NCBI GenBank assembly: GCA_002155105.1 | Contig: MUZD01000005.1 | Location: forward strand, 124,001-188,000 | Source: Sedimentibacter sp. SX930 | GTDB lineage: Bacteria > Bacillota > Bacilli > Lactobacillales > Aerococcaceae | Direction of reading: 5' to 3' | Length of the DNA: 64,000 nt | Shown here: in pieces, positions 36,521 through 43,893 of the stretch | How the letters are laid out: every line of letters begins with the position of its first letter | How positions within the stretch are numbered: position 1 is the stretch's first letter | Program-made: the position numbers and the translations under genes | The notes under the pieces: generated by a model | The model's database searches: none | Told to the model about the DNA's origin: nothing | What the model saw: only the letters and a program-made list of their open reading frames with translations

Positions 36521-37729
36521 ATGAAAAATGTAGTGATTGTGGATTCCGTCAGGACAGCTATCGGAAAGCTTGGCGGGGCAATGAAGGATGTTACCGCCGA
36601 TTATTTGGGGGAATATGTTATCCGGGAATTATTGGAACGCACGCAAGTGGATGCCAACGAAATCGATGAAGTCATTTTGGGGCAGGCTAAGCAGAGTGCG
36701 GATATTTCGAACGTGGCGCGGGTATCTTCGTTGCGGGCGGGGCTTCCGTTGTCGGTGCCAGGCTATACTCTGCACAGACAATGCGGATCGGGACTTCAAT
36801 CGATCAATTCGGCAGTGCAACAGATTCAATCGGAAAATGCTGATATCGTCATCGCTGGCGGCGTTGAATCCATGAGTACAGCACCTTATTATGTGAGTGG
36901 TGTGCGTTTCGGGGTGACCGCAGGGAATGTGGAGCTGAAGGATCCGAACACCGCCAGTCAGCCGGGATCGCAGCCGCAGGAAGTCTATGGGACTGCCATC
37001 ACGATGGGTTGGACTTCCGACAACATCGCCAAACAATATGAAATCACGCGCGAAGAACAGGATGCCTATGCCTTGCGCTCACAGCAAAGAGCGCAGCATG
37101 CCATTGAAGTGGGTCTCTTTGCGGATCAGATTGTGCCTGTCGAAATGAAGCAGCGCAAAAAAGTAATCACCTTCAACGTGGATGAACATCCGCGCGAGAC
37201 AACGATGGAAGCTCTGGCTAAATTGAGACCGGTCTTCAGTCCGGACGGCACAACGACAGCCGGTAATGCCAGTGGCCGGAATGATGGAGCGGCTGCGCTG
37301 CTGGTCATGTCTGAAGATAAGGCGAAAGAACTGGGTTATACAAAAGGTGTGCGTGTAGTTGCCCAAGCGGCAGTGGGCGTAGATCCCGTCACAATGGGAT
37401 TGGGGCCAATCCCGGCCACCCGCAAAGCACTGGAAAAAGCCGGACTGACTATCGACGACATCGACGTGGTGGAACTGAACGAAGCGTTCGCTGCGCAAAC
37501 TTTGGCCTTCTTCAAGGAATTCAACCTTCCTTATGATTCCGAAAAAGTGAATCCGAACGGCGGGGCGATTGCGTTGGGCCATCCAATCGGCGCCACCGGG
37601 GCCATCCTGATGACGAAGTTGATGCATGAACTGCACAGGACCGGCAAACGTTATGGCTTGGTAACCTTATGCATCGCAGGCGGGATCGGCATCGCGACAA
37701 TTGTGGAAAATCTTTCCGTATCGGAATAA
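36521..37729 (+). CDS. Acetyl-CoA/3-oxoadipyl-CoA thiolase
   Basis: 402 residues. Catalytic C88 is in LHRQCGSGLQS, the active-site His in GGAIALGHPIGATGA (about 358), and the second Cys in CIAGGIGIA (about 388). NEAFAAQTLA is present. It cleaves a 3-oxoacyl-CoA with CoA: acetoacetyl-CoA to two acetyl-CoA, or 3-oxoadipyl-CoA to succinyl-CoA plus acetyl-CoA. Sequence alone does not separate these. TAGGGGG upstream of ATG 36521; between the CoA-transferase and the BKACE gene. Confidence 0.92.
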   Translation: MKNVVIVDSVRTAIGKLGGAMKDVTADYLGEYVIRELLERTQVDANEIDEVILGQAKQSADISNVARVSSLRAGLPLSVPGYTLHRQCGSGLQSINSAVQQIQSENADIVIAGGVESMSTAPYYVSGVRFGVTAGNVELKDPNTASQPGSQPQEVYGTAITMGWTSDNIAKQYEITREEQDAYALRSQQRAQHAIEVGLFADQIVPVEMKQRKKVITFNVDEHPRETTMEALAKLRPVFSPDGTTTAGNASGRNDGAAALLVMSEDKAKELGYTKGVRVVAQAAVGVDPVTMGLGPIPATRKALEKAGLTIDDIDVVELNEAFAAQTLAFFKEFNLPYDSEKVNPNGGAIALGHPIGATGAILMTKLMHELHRTGKRYGLVTLCIAGGIGIATIVENLSVSE

Positions 37730-37742
37730 AGAAGCTGATCCT

Positions 37743-38612
37743 ATGGAGACAGAAAAAAAGGTTAATAAAACCATCATCACTGTTGCTCTGACGGGGTCAC
37801 AAGGGACAAAGAAACTGAATCCGAATACCCCTGTCTCATGCGATGAAATAATTGAGGATGCCTACCAGTGTTATCTGAACGGGGCTGCAATTGTGCATAT
37901 CCATGTGAAGGCGGATGACGGAATCCATGTCGAAATCGACAATGAAAAGTTTGCGTACATCAAAGCAGGAATCCAAAGAAAATGCGATCTGATCGTGAAC
38001 TTCACCACTTCCGGCGAGATGAATCATTTTGAAGGGCTGGATCTTATCGGTACTGCGGACGGGCAGCAGGACAAACGGATTGGTATTTTGGATACGCATC
38101 CGGAAATAGCCACCTTCGATGTTCCGACCATGAACTTCGGAGAGCGTATCTTTATGAATCCTCTGCCTTTTCTCAGGAACCTGGGCAAGAAAATGCAGGA
38201 ACTGAAAATTCTGCCGGAGGTCGAAATCTACAATCGCGGGGATATCGGTCTGGCTGAACAGCTGATCGAGGAAGGCGTCATCCCTGCAGATTCTTTCTTT
38301 CAACTGTGCTTGGGGATCAAAGGCGGGACGCCGGCCACAGTCAAAGACCTGGTGTATCTGACGGAAGCGCTGCCCCCGAATGTGAGCTGGAGTGCTTTCG
38401 GTGTGGGTGCAGACCACATGCGCATTATGTATGCCACTCTAGCTTTGGGTGGAAATATCAGGGTGGGATTGGAAGACAATCTCTACTATACCAAAGGCTG
38501 CTTGACATCTAATGCAGAGCTTGTGAAACGCGCAGCACGCTTAATCAGGGAGTACGGGAATGAAGTCGCTACTTCAAACGAAGCCAGGGGGATATTAAAG
38601 TTATCCAACTAA
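37743..38612 (+). CDS. Beta-keto acid cleavage enzyme (BKACE / Kce family)
   Basis: 289 residues from ATG 37743. The BKACE zinc site is seen as H52-x-H54 (AIVHIHVKADDG), with LNPNTPVSCDEI before it and NIRVGLEDNLYYTKG near the end. The family condenses a beta-keto acid with acetyl-CoA, releasing acetoacetate and a shortened CoA ester; substrates vary among members. Here a beta-ketoadipate-type substrate would give succinyl-CoA plus acetoacetate, which the neighbouring CoA-transferase and thiolase could finish. Weak ribosome site; 13 bases after the thiolase stop. Confidence 0.88.
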   Translation: METEKKVNKTIITVALTGSQGTKKLNPNTPVSCDEIIEDAYQCYLNGAAIVHIHVKADDGIHVEIDNEKFAYIKAGIQRKCDLIVNFTTSGEMNHFEGLDLIGTADGQQDKRIGILDTHPEIATFDVPTMNFGERIFMNPLPFLRNLGKKMQELKILPEVEIYNRGDIGLAEQLIEEGVIPADSFFQLCLGIKGGTPATVKDLVYLTEALPPNVSWSAFGVGADHMRIMYATLALGGNIRVGLEDNLYYTKGCLTSNAELVKRAARLIREYGNEVATSNEARGILKLSN

Positions 38613-38869
38613 TGATTCAATGAAGTAAGAACAATACAGCCTTCCGCTAATTTCGAAAAGTTGCAATTTACTTTTAAACGGATTACAAAGAAACTGTCAT
38701 AAACGTTGTAGAAATCGTAAAGTTCGGGAGTAGCGAACCCGCTATCTCCGCGGACTAGAGTATCGCTGACAGGAACCACTTGGGTGTAATGCTCAAAATG
38801 AGGCTCTACAAAAGCGCTAATGCCAGTAGATGTGTAGACGTTATCAGAACTGTTTGTTTTGCAAGACAT
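38609..38869 (-). pseudogene. IS1380-type transposase fragment
   Basis: An 86-codon frame reading YTSTGISAFVEP, QVVPVSDTLVRGDSGFATPELYD and FFVIRLKVNCNFSKLAEG, which I recognise as the catalytic-core pattern (RGDSGFA with the acidic residue) of IS1380-family DDE transposases. The true start and the C-terminal third are missing, and no inverted repeats are seen, so it is a relic. It lies right behind the BKACE gene, between catabolic module and repeat copy B. Confidence 0.65.
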
Positions 38870-39008
38870 TCTACTTGAAGCTGATAACTTGCCTGGTTGC
38901 TTCCTGTAACTGGTTATAAAAAAGGAACAGATATTTTGTGATTTCTTAAAGCTAACGTTTTGTATTAAACAACCAGTCGGTTTGTGTTGATATTACCGTG
39001 TCGTGTAT

Positions 39009-39040
39009 GGGTCCTTCAGGTTGCTGAAGGGCCCTGTTTT
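39009..39040 (+). terminator. Terminator hairpin in the relic region
   Basis: GGGTCCTTCAG / CTGAAGGGCCC with 4-base loop, then TGTTTTC. Could end the muconate-like operon about 400 bases after BKACE. Confidence 0.7.
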
Positions 39041-39110
39041 CAATAGATTTGCCTTCAACAGCATCAGGCTTCTCTGCTCAAGGGATGTATAAGAAAGTCT
39101 TCAAAAAATA

Positions 39111-39160
39111 AAAGGCATGAAATTACTCGACAGAGGTAACTTCATGCCTTTCATCATTGT
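39111..39160 (-). terminator. Terminator for the decayed MFS copy
   Basis: AAAGGCATGAA / TTCATGCCTTT with inner TTAC/GTAA pairing; the T-run (TTTTATTTTTT) follows on the minus strand, matching the orientation of the MFS relic. Confidence 0.7.
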
Positions 39161-39194
39161 TTTGATCTTGTAATCCCGGAGTCATAAAATTGGA

Positions 39195-39500
39195 CTCAAG
39201 GATATTTTTCATCGAGACAGTTTGGATCAAAGAACTGTAGGTAATGAGCTTGAAGCTGGGGTTTTTATCGGCCACTTAGGTGATAGCGGTGCTGAGCGGC
39301 AGGATGGTAAAACAAGCACTCATAAGCCCCAAGTACGTTGTGGAATATGCGTAGAGCGTATGGTACCCATGAGCATGGTCAACTTGTAGGCAAACATCAG
39401 CACTGTTTTCCCATCCATAAAGAACTGAAGCTCATTTCTTGGATTAAGTTTGGCGGCCTCATAATCTGTTTTCAGCAAGTAATTCACTTTACCTGGATTT
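39195..39500 (-). pseudogene. Decayed copy of the MFS transporter
   Basis: Matches the intact MFS gene (24460-25611) in three blocks: the extreme C-terminus; the block equivalent to 24598-24700; and that equivalent to 24924-25090. The first junction corresponds to a deletion between two TGGATCA repeats present in the intact gene, and the second removes about 220 bases. The readable part includes NPRNELQFFMDGKTVLMFAY, against DLKNELQFFKDGKTLLLLAY in the intact protein. The N-terminal half is absent. It abuts repeat copy B. Confidence 0.8.
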
Positions 39501-39655
39501 GTCAAAGACAATCAAGATTAACCTGGGACTTTAGGGAAATTTTTTGGGTTACACATTCAATCTCCTCTCCGTCTTTATTAGTAGAGACCAAGATAGCGAT
39601 TCACCTTCATGGTGTCAACGGTACGGTCAAAACAAATAAACGGAAAGCAGGGAGA

Positions 39656-39979
39656 ATGATGGACAAGACAACACAGGTGATTGATGTACTTTCGATGGGG
39701 TATGGAACTGTTCCGAGAAGTGCTATGAGTGATCGGAAGCTGACGGTCGAGGCGAAGGCAATCTATGCGTACTTTGCCGCATGCATCGGGGCCGGAGACA
39801 CAAGCTTCCCCACGGTCGGCGAAATCAGCAAGGATCTCAACATGTGCGAGGAACGATTCCGGAAGCATCAGAAAAACTTGATTGAAAGAGGATATCTGAC
39901 AATCCGAAAGAATGCAGCGGCAAACGGCAGATACAGCACGAACGTGTATGTGATCCAGGAACGGGTTGCCAACGGATAA
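39656..39979 (+). CDS. Small helix-turn-helix protein, repeat copy B
   Basis: 107 residues. Residues 1-60 are nearly identical to the other copies (VLSMGYGTVPRSAM, EAKAIYAYFAACIG). From about residue 62 the recognition helix and wing differ (NMCEERFRKHQKNLIERGY instead of NMGKDRFQKHKKKLIEKGY), with many silent changes as well, yet the frame stays open to the common VANG end. This mosaic suggests gene conversion of the 5' half or two lineages. The frame is open well upstream of 39656, but ATG 39656/39659 with GCAGGGAG is the shared start. Confidence 0.75.
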   Translation: MMDKTTQVIDVLSMGYGTVPRSAMSDRKLTVEAKAIYAYFAACIGAGDTSFPTVGEISKDLNMCEERFRKHQKNLIERGYLTIRKNAAANGRYSTNVYVIQERVANG

Positions 39980-40008
39980 AATAGAACAGAAAATCCAACA
40001 TACGAAGA

Positions 40009-40047
40009 ACTGCCCTGAACCAAAAATGGTTTAAGGCAGTCCTTTTC
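40009..40047 (+). terminator. Terminator within repeat copy B
   Basis: ACTGCC..GAACC and GGTTTAAGGCAGT around AAAAAT, then CCTTTTC; the equivalent structure occurs in copy C. Confidence 0.8.
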
Positions 40048-40206
40048 ACATAACCAAAGAAATGATTGTGGCTCCACCTCCTTTCCAGGCTGTTGGCGGA
40101 GGCCATCCTCAAATAAGAAATCATCATCGAATAGACACAGCTTGAACTGGAGATCGAGTGCGAAATGGAACTGCCAAGAGGACAATCGTGGTGTTAGGTA
40201 GTTTTA

Positions 40207-40234
40207 TTGAGATTAGGCGTATTTGCGGTAAAAT
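40207..40234 (+). promoter_or_regulatory. Promoter for the lipoprotein gene
   Basis: TTGAGA (40207-40212), 16 bases, TAAAAT (40229-40234), about 70 bases before the start codon. A short GGAC..GTCC stem lies in the leader. Confidence 0.55.
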
Positions 40235-40306
40235 ATAATTAATATTAGGACGAGGGAAGCTTTAGTAGGAAGCTCGTGTCCAAAGTTGCCTAGAAAGGAA
40301 CTAAAC

Positions 40307-41041
40307 ATGAATAAGAAAGTAGCGCAGGTATTATTACTCTCACTAGTTTTAATGGGTTGCTCTCAAGAAAAAACTGAAGAACTGGCTCACAACAGTGAAG
40401 TTTCTTTATCAGACCACAGTGAGAGTATATCCAAAGGAAGTGCACAGATTGACAGTGCCACGTATTCTGAATCAGAAAGTAGTAGTTCTCTTACAATGCC
40501 AAAAATATATACAGAAAGTGAAAAAGAAGCCATTTCCAAAGAGTTTCTTGATTGGGCGTCCTACCAAGCTGAAATTGGTGGAATGGTTGTTTCGGATTAT
40601 TTGTTGGGACATGGTGCTGCGGGTTATGGGGACTGGTATGCGAATACAGTGAACGGAGAAATCCAGATTCAAAATATTGGGCAAGGCGTACCTGGATATG
40701 ACCATTTTCCGATCCACGTAATCGGTGGAGTTGTTTTTTATACGTCCAAACAGGCGTTTTATGGATATGACGAACGACCTAATTCAGAAGGAATTGCTGC
40801 CGGGTTTCATCGCCTCGCAGATTTGAATATGCCCATTACCCGATATTTATTGGGAGATGATGGGATTGTGTATGAGTTAGGTGGGACGAATCCAGATTTA
40901 TTCAGCTTCAGCGGAGGGTATGGGCTCTATGCTGATGATGGAACAAAGGTTGGAGGAGATAGCCATTATATTTTCACTGTTTCTGAAGACAATGATGCAC
41001 AAGAGAAATTCAAAGAAATTTTATTAAAGTTCCGAGAATAG
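40307..41041 (+). CDS. Predicted lipoprotein of unknown function
   Basis: 244 residues from ATG 40307 (AAAGGAA upstream). The signal peptide MNKKVAQVLLLSLVLMGC has a lipobox ending LMGC with the lipidated Cys at 18. A Ser/Glu-rich linker follows to about residue 70. The globular part has many aromatic and Gly residues (VSDYLLGHGAAGYGDWYANT, PGYDHFPIHVIGG, GYDERPNSEGIAAGFH). I recognise no family. AT-rich relative to the core genes and transcribed alone between a promoter and a terminator. Directly follows repeat copy B. Confidence 0.8.
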   Translation: MNKKVAQVLLLSLVLMGCSQEKTEELAHNSEVSLSDHSESISKGSAQIDSATYSESESSSSLTMPKIYTESEKEAISKEFLDWASYQAEIGGMVVSDYLLGHGAAGYGDWYANTVNGEIQIQNIGQGVPGYDHFPIHVIGGVVFYTSKQAFYGYDERPNSEGIAAGFHRLADLNMPITRYLLGDDGIVYELGGTNPDLFSFSGGYGLYADDGTKVGGDSHYIFTVSEDNDAQEKFKEILLKFRE

Positions 41042-41072
41042 ATAGCTGTCAATAACGATAAGCCTTACAATT

Positions 41073-41117
41073 AAAAAAATCCTGAGATTTGCTGTGACAG
41101 CATCTTCAGGATTTTTT
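41073..41117 (+). terminator. Terminator after the lipoprotein gene
   Basis: AAAAAATCCTGA / TCAGGATTTTTT with inner GCTG/CAGC pairing. Confidence 0.88.
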
Positions 41118-41212
41118 ATTTTTGCAACTGGAGGGTAAAAAATAAATTAACCACAAAGATTTTCAAAGAGTATAGCTGATTCTAAAGGATGATTTATCCC
41201 TCGTTGCGAAGA

Positions 41213-41221
41213 TGGTATAAT
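41213..41221 (+). promoter_or_regulatory. Extended -10 promoter of the PTS operon
   Basis: TGGTATAAT, about 205 bases before the regulator gene. The region 41118-41424 otherwise contains only this and the cre site. Confidence 0.45.
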
Positions 41222-41324
41222 CAATATTTTATGATTATTCGTAACGAATGCACAAAACTTATGAAGAACAACTTCTGGATTAAGGGGTTAAAGAAGGGGT
41301 GCAACGTGCATATACCCAAGAGTA

Positions 41325-41339
41325 AGACAGCGTTTACAT
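41325..41339 (-). promoter_or_regulatory. cre site upstream of the ascorbate-type PTS operon
   Basis: ATGTAAACGCTGTCT on the minus strand matches WTGNAANCGNWNNCW at every position. About 105 bases downstream of the extended -10, a CcpA roadblock position. Confidence 0.7.
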
Positions 41340-41424
41340 TTTTGCAAAATTAGATGGCAACAATATCTACTAACAAATTTATTGGAGGAAAAGTATACTT
41401 CAATCAGACAAGGAGATAAAGAAT

Positions 41425-43506
41425 ATGAGAGATAGATCATTAGAACTATTGAGAAAATTTGTTATATCTGATTTTCCGGTTAGCATAGAGACATTATGCG
41501 AGGAGTTCAAGTTAAGTCAGAGGACTTTGAGGAGTGAGATAAAGAACTTAAATGATTACTTGGTGGATAATGAATTTCCTATCGTAGAGACCATTAGAGG
41601 AAAGGGATTTCTGTTGACGCTAAGTAAAAGTCAAACGATTGATTTAACGGCCCTTGTTGGGAGTGATTTAAAAGACGAATTTTACAGCAGGGATGAAAGG
41701 ATACTCGATTTAGTTCTGGACATCGCACTAGGGAAGAATAAAGTCTTTCTGTACCAAAAGGAAGAGGAATACCAAATATCTAAAAGCACGTTAGATGAAG
41801 ACATGAGGAGGTTAAGAACGTTATTAAAAGAATACGGCGTTTCGGTATTGAGCATACCGAAACAAGGGTTAGTTTTTGAAGCGAAGGAAAGAATTATCCG
41901 AACCATGCTGTACTCTCTGGTCAACAAGGCTATCGATAACGTTGCTCTGATAGATAACATAAAGAATCAATCTACAGTACAGCAGATTATTTTCAAATAT
42001 ATTCCTATGGGAATCATAAATGAAATCAATGCATTATATGATCAATCCATTTCTTCCAGTGAAGAAACTTTGTACCGAAAAAATCGTATCCTGTTTACTG
42101 GCATTTGGATGGTCAGGTACAACATGGGATTTTATGTTAAGAATACAGATTGGGTAAGAACTACAGAAAATGCGCCCAATGGCTTGCTTGTTTTTGTAAC
42201 CGCTATTTTTGAGCAGTTCGGATTATCGCCGGATAAAAATGAATTCAACTACTTGGTATTTATGTTGAATACATTCAATTCTAAGGACATGAATAATTCC
42301 GTCGAGTGGGCGCAGGCTCAAATCCTGTCCATACAGCTGATTCAATACGTCGAGAATGCAACAAAAATACCATTCTCCAAGAAAGAAGCGGCTTTACAGG
42401 AAGGCTTGTATAAACATATCGGAGGTTTGTTAAATCGGCTTCGCTATGACACTCAATTCTCTAATCCGATGAAAGACAACATCAAAAGCAATTATGGCGA
42501 AATTTACAAAGCAGTCGAAGGTTTTTCGAAAGTAATGAGCACAACCTTGAATAAAGAAATTACTGAAGATGAAGTCGCATTTCTGACTATCCACTTTTCA
42601 ACATCGCTAAGTGAATTGAACCAGGAGATTGAATATTGTTATCGGGCGGTAGTCATTTGCAACCATGGTGTGGCTACTGGAAAGCTCTTGGCGGAAAATC
42701 TGAAAGAGCTGTTTAATATTGAAGTTCTTGCCGTCCTTAGTTCTAGAGAAACCGAATTGATCAATAAGCTGGATGTGGATTTGGTGTTTGCCACTGTACC
42801 CATTTCAGAGGTGTCAAAACCGCTGCTGGTAATCGATCCAATAATCAAGCGGGAGAGCAAAGAAGTGATATACAGCTTCTTAAATCAAAATTCTGATTGT
42901 AAAAGGTTAATCAGTCGCCACGAAAATGCGACGCAGATGTTCTCATCCATACTTAACCTGATGGAGAAGCAGGACATCAAGATTACCAAAGAGATTTATG
43001 GAGACGTGGAAGAAATTTTCAGAAAAAATAGTTTGTCATTCAATACAAGGGAGATTCAGCCTATGATCAAAGACATTTTGAAGGATACGGATATCATAAT
43101 CCAAGCTAAAGCGAGTGGATGGGAAGAATCGATAAAACTTGTTTCCCAACCATTGCTTGATGACGGGACGATAACAGATCAGTATGTAACAGCAATGATA
43201 GACACAGTTAAGGAGTTTGGCCCCTATATTGTAATCGGTCCACATCTTGCGTTAGCACATGCGCGACCGGAAGAGGGAGCTACCAGGCTTGGACTGAGTG
43301 TAGCAACTTTAGAAGAGCCGGTAAGTTTTGGGCACGAGACGAATGATCCGGTTAAGATTATTTTCTGCTTATCGGCCGTCGACTCATTTTCCCATTTGAA
43401 CATTATGAAGAACCTGATTGATCTGATTAATGACGAGGAAAAAATCAATCAATTGGCTGAAGTGACATCTGAAGAGGAATTCAAGCAACTGCTTTTCGGT
43501 AATTAG
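41425..43506 (+). CDS. PRD-containing PTS-regulated transcriptional activator (BglG/ManR type)
   Basis: 693 residues. Domains: two N-terminal helix-turn-helix units (1-65, SIETLCEEFKLSQRTLRSEI; and about 95-150), PRD1 and PRD2 (about 180-400), a GatB-like EIIB domain (405-490; VVICNHGVATGKLL with a candidate phospho-Cys) and a C-terminal mannitol/fructose-type EIIA domain (545-690) with H612 in LALAHARPEEG. Activity would be set by HPr and EIIB phosphorylation. First gene of the PTS operon, which it probably activates. Confidence 0.9.
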   Translation: MRDRSLELLRKFVISDFPVSIETLCEEFKLSQRTLRSEIKNLNDYLVDNEFPIVETIRGKGFLLTLSKSQTIDLTALVGSDLKDEFYSRDERILDLVLDIALGKNKVFLYQKEEEYQISKSTLDEDMRRLRTLLKEYGVSVLSIPKQGLVFEAKERIIRTMLYSLVNKAIDNVALIDNIKNQSTVQQIIFKYIPMGIINEINALYDQSISSSEETLYRKNRILFTGIWMVRYNMGFYVKNTDWVRTTENAPNGLLVFVTAIFEQFGLSPDKNEFNYLVFMLNTFNSKDMNNSVEWAQAQILSIQLIQYVENATKIPFSKKEAALQEGLYKHIGGLLNRLRYDTQFSNPMKDNIKSNYGEIYKAVEGFSKVMSTTLNKEITEDEVAFLTIHFSTSLSELNQEIEYCYRAVVICNHGVATGKLLAENLKELFNIEVLAVLSSRETELINKLDVDLVFATVPISEVSKPLLVIDPIIKRESKEVIYSFLNQNSDCKRLISRHENATQMFSSILNLMEKQDIKITKEIYGDVEEIFRKNSLSFNTREIQPMIKDILKDTDIIIQAKASGWEESIKLVSQPLLDDGTITDQYVTAMIDTVKEFGPYIVIGPHLALAHARPEEGATRLGLSVATLEEPVSFGHETNDPVKIIFCLSAVDSFSHLNIMKNLIDLINDEEKINQLAEVTSEEEFKQLLFGN

Positions 43507-43558
43507 GAAATGGTAATTATTTCCATAATATAAAAAATGAAATAGGAGCGTGATTTTT

Positions 43559-43867
43559 ATGGGTAAAAAAGTAAATATTCTATTCGTATGTGGAGCAGGG
43601 CTGGGTAGTAGCTTTGCGGCACAAATGGCAGCCGAGGATGTATTGAATCTCCACAATGTAAAAGCAAAATTGGATCACGTAGATATATCCAGTGCAGCCT
43701 CTATGCAGCCGGACATCATCATCACAGCCCAAAATTTCAAGTCACAGTTCGAAAAGTTCAGTATTGATGAAACAAAGACAGCCATTGTTTACTTGAAAAA
43801 TATCGTATCCAAAGCTGAAATTGAAGAAAAACTTTTACCAGTTCTCGTAGCTAAAGGCGCAATATAA
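43559..43867 (+). CDS. PTS EIIB, ascorbate/galactitol type
   Basis: 102 residues from ATG 43559 (AGGAG 10 bases upstream; GTG 43550 would overlap that site). It is a Rossmann-like EIIB with the phosphocysteine loop FVCGAGLGSSFAAQ, Cys near residue 11. It passes phosphate from an EIIA to the sugar carried by the EIIC encoded next. The EIIA may be the C-terminal domain of the upstream regulator or be encoded elsewhere, since no separate EIIA gene is present. Confidence 0.9.
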   Translation: MGKKVNILFVCGAGLGSSFAAQMAAEDVLNLHNVKAKLDHVDISSAASMQPDIIITAQNFKSQFEKFSIDETKTAIVYLKNIVSKAEIEEKLLPVLVAKGAI

Positions 43868-43893
43868 TTAAAAAATCATAAGAGGTGATATTA

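Larger units (their letters stand above)
39546..40075 (+). repeat. HTH-minigene repeat, copy B
   Basis: Full-length copy, about 520 bases: common left end GGGTTACACATTC, conserved leader, minigene and terminator. Its right edge near AACCAAAGAAA fades into diverged sequence. The second half of the minigene is much more diverged from copies A and C than the first half. Confidence 0.9.

Noticed and set aside
38990-39060. Hairpin as an attenuator for HTH copy B
   Set aside because: It lies over 500 bases before the repeat, with a terminator for the opposite strand in between; an ordinary terminator is simpler.
40130-40195. Possible second histidine-kinase tail (MELPRGQ-like reading)
   Set aside because: Only about 16 codons with stops on both sides; too short to tell from chance.
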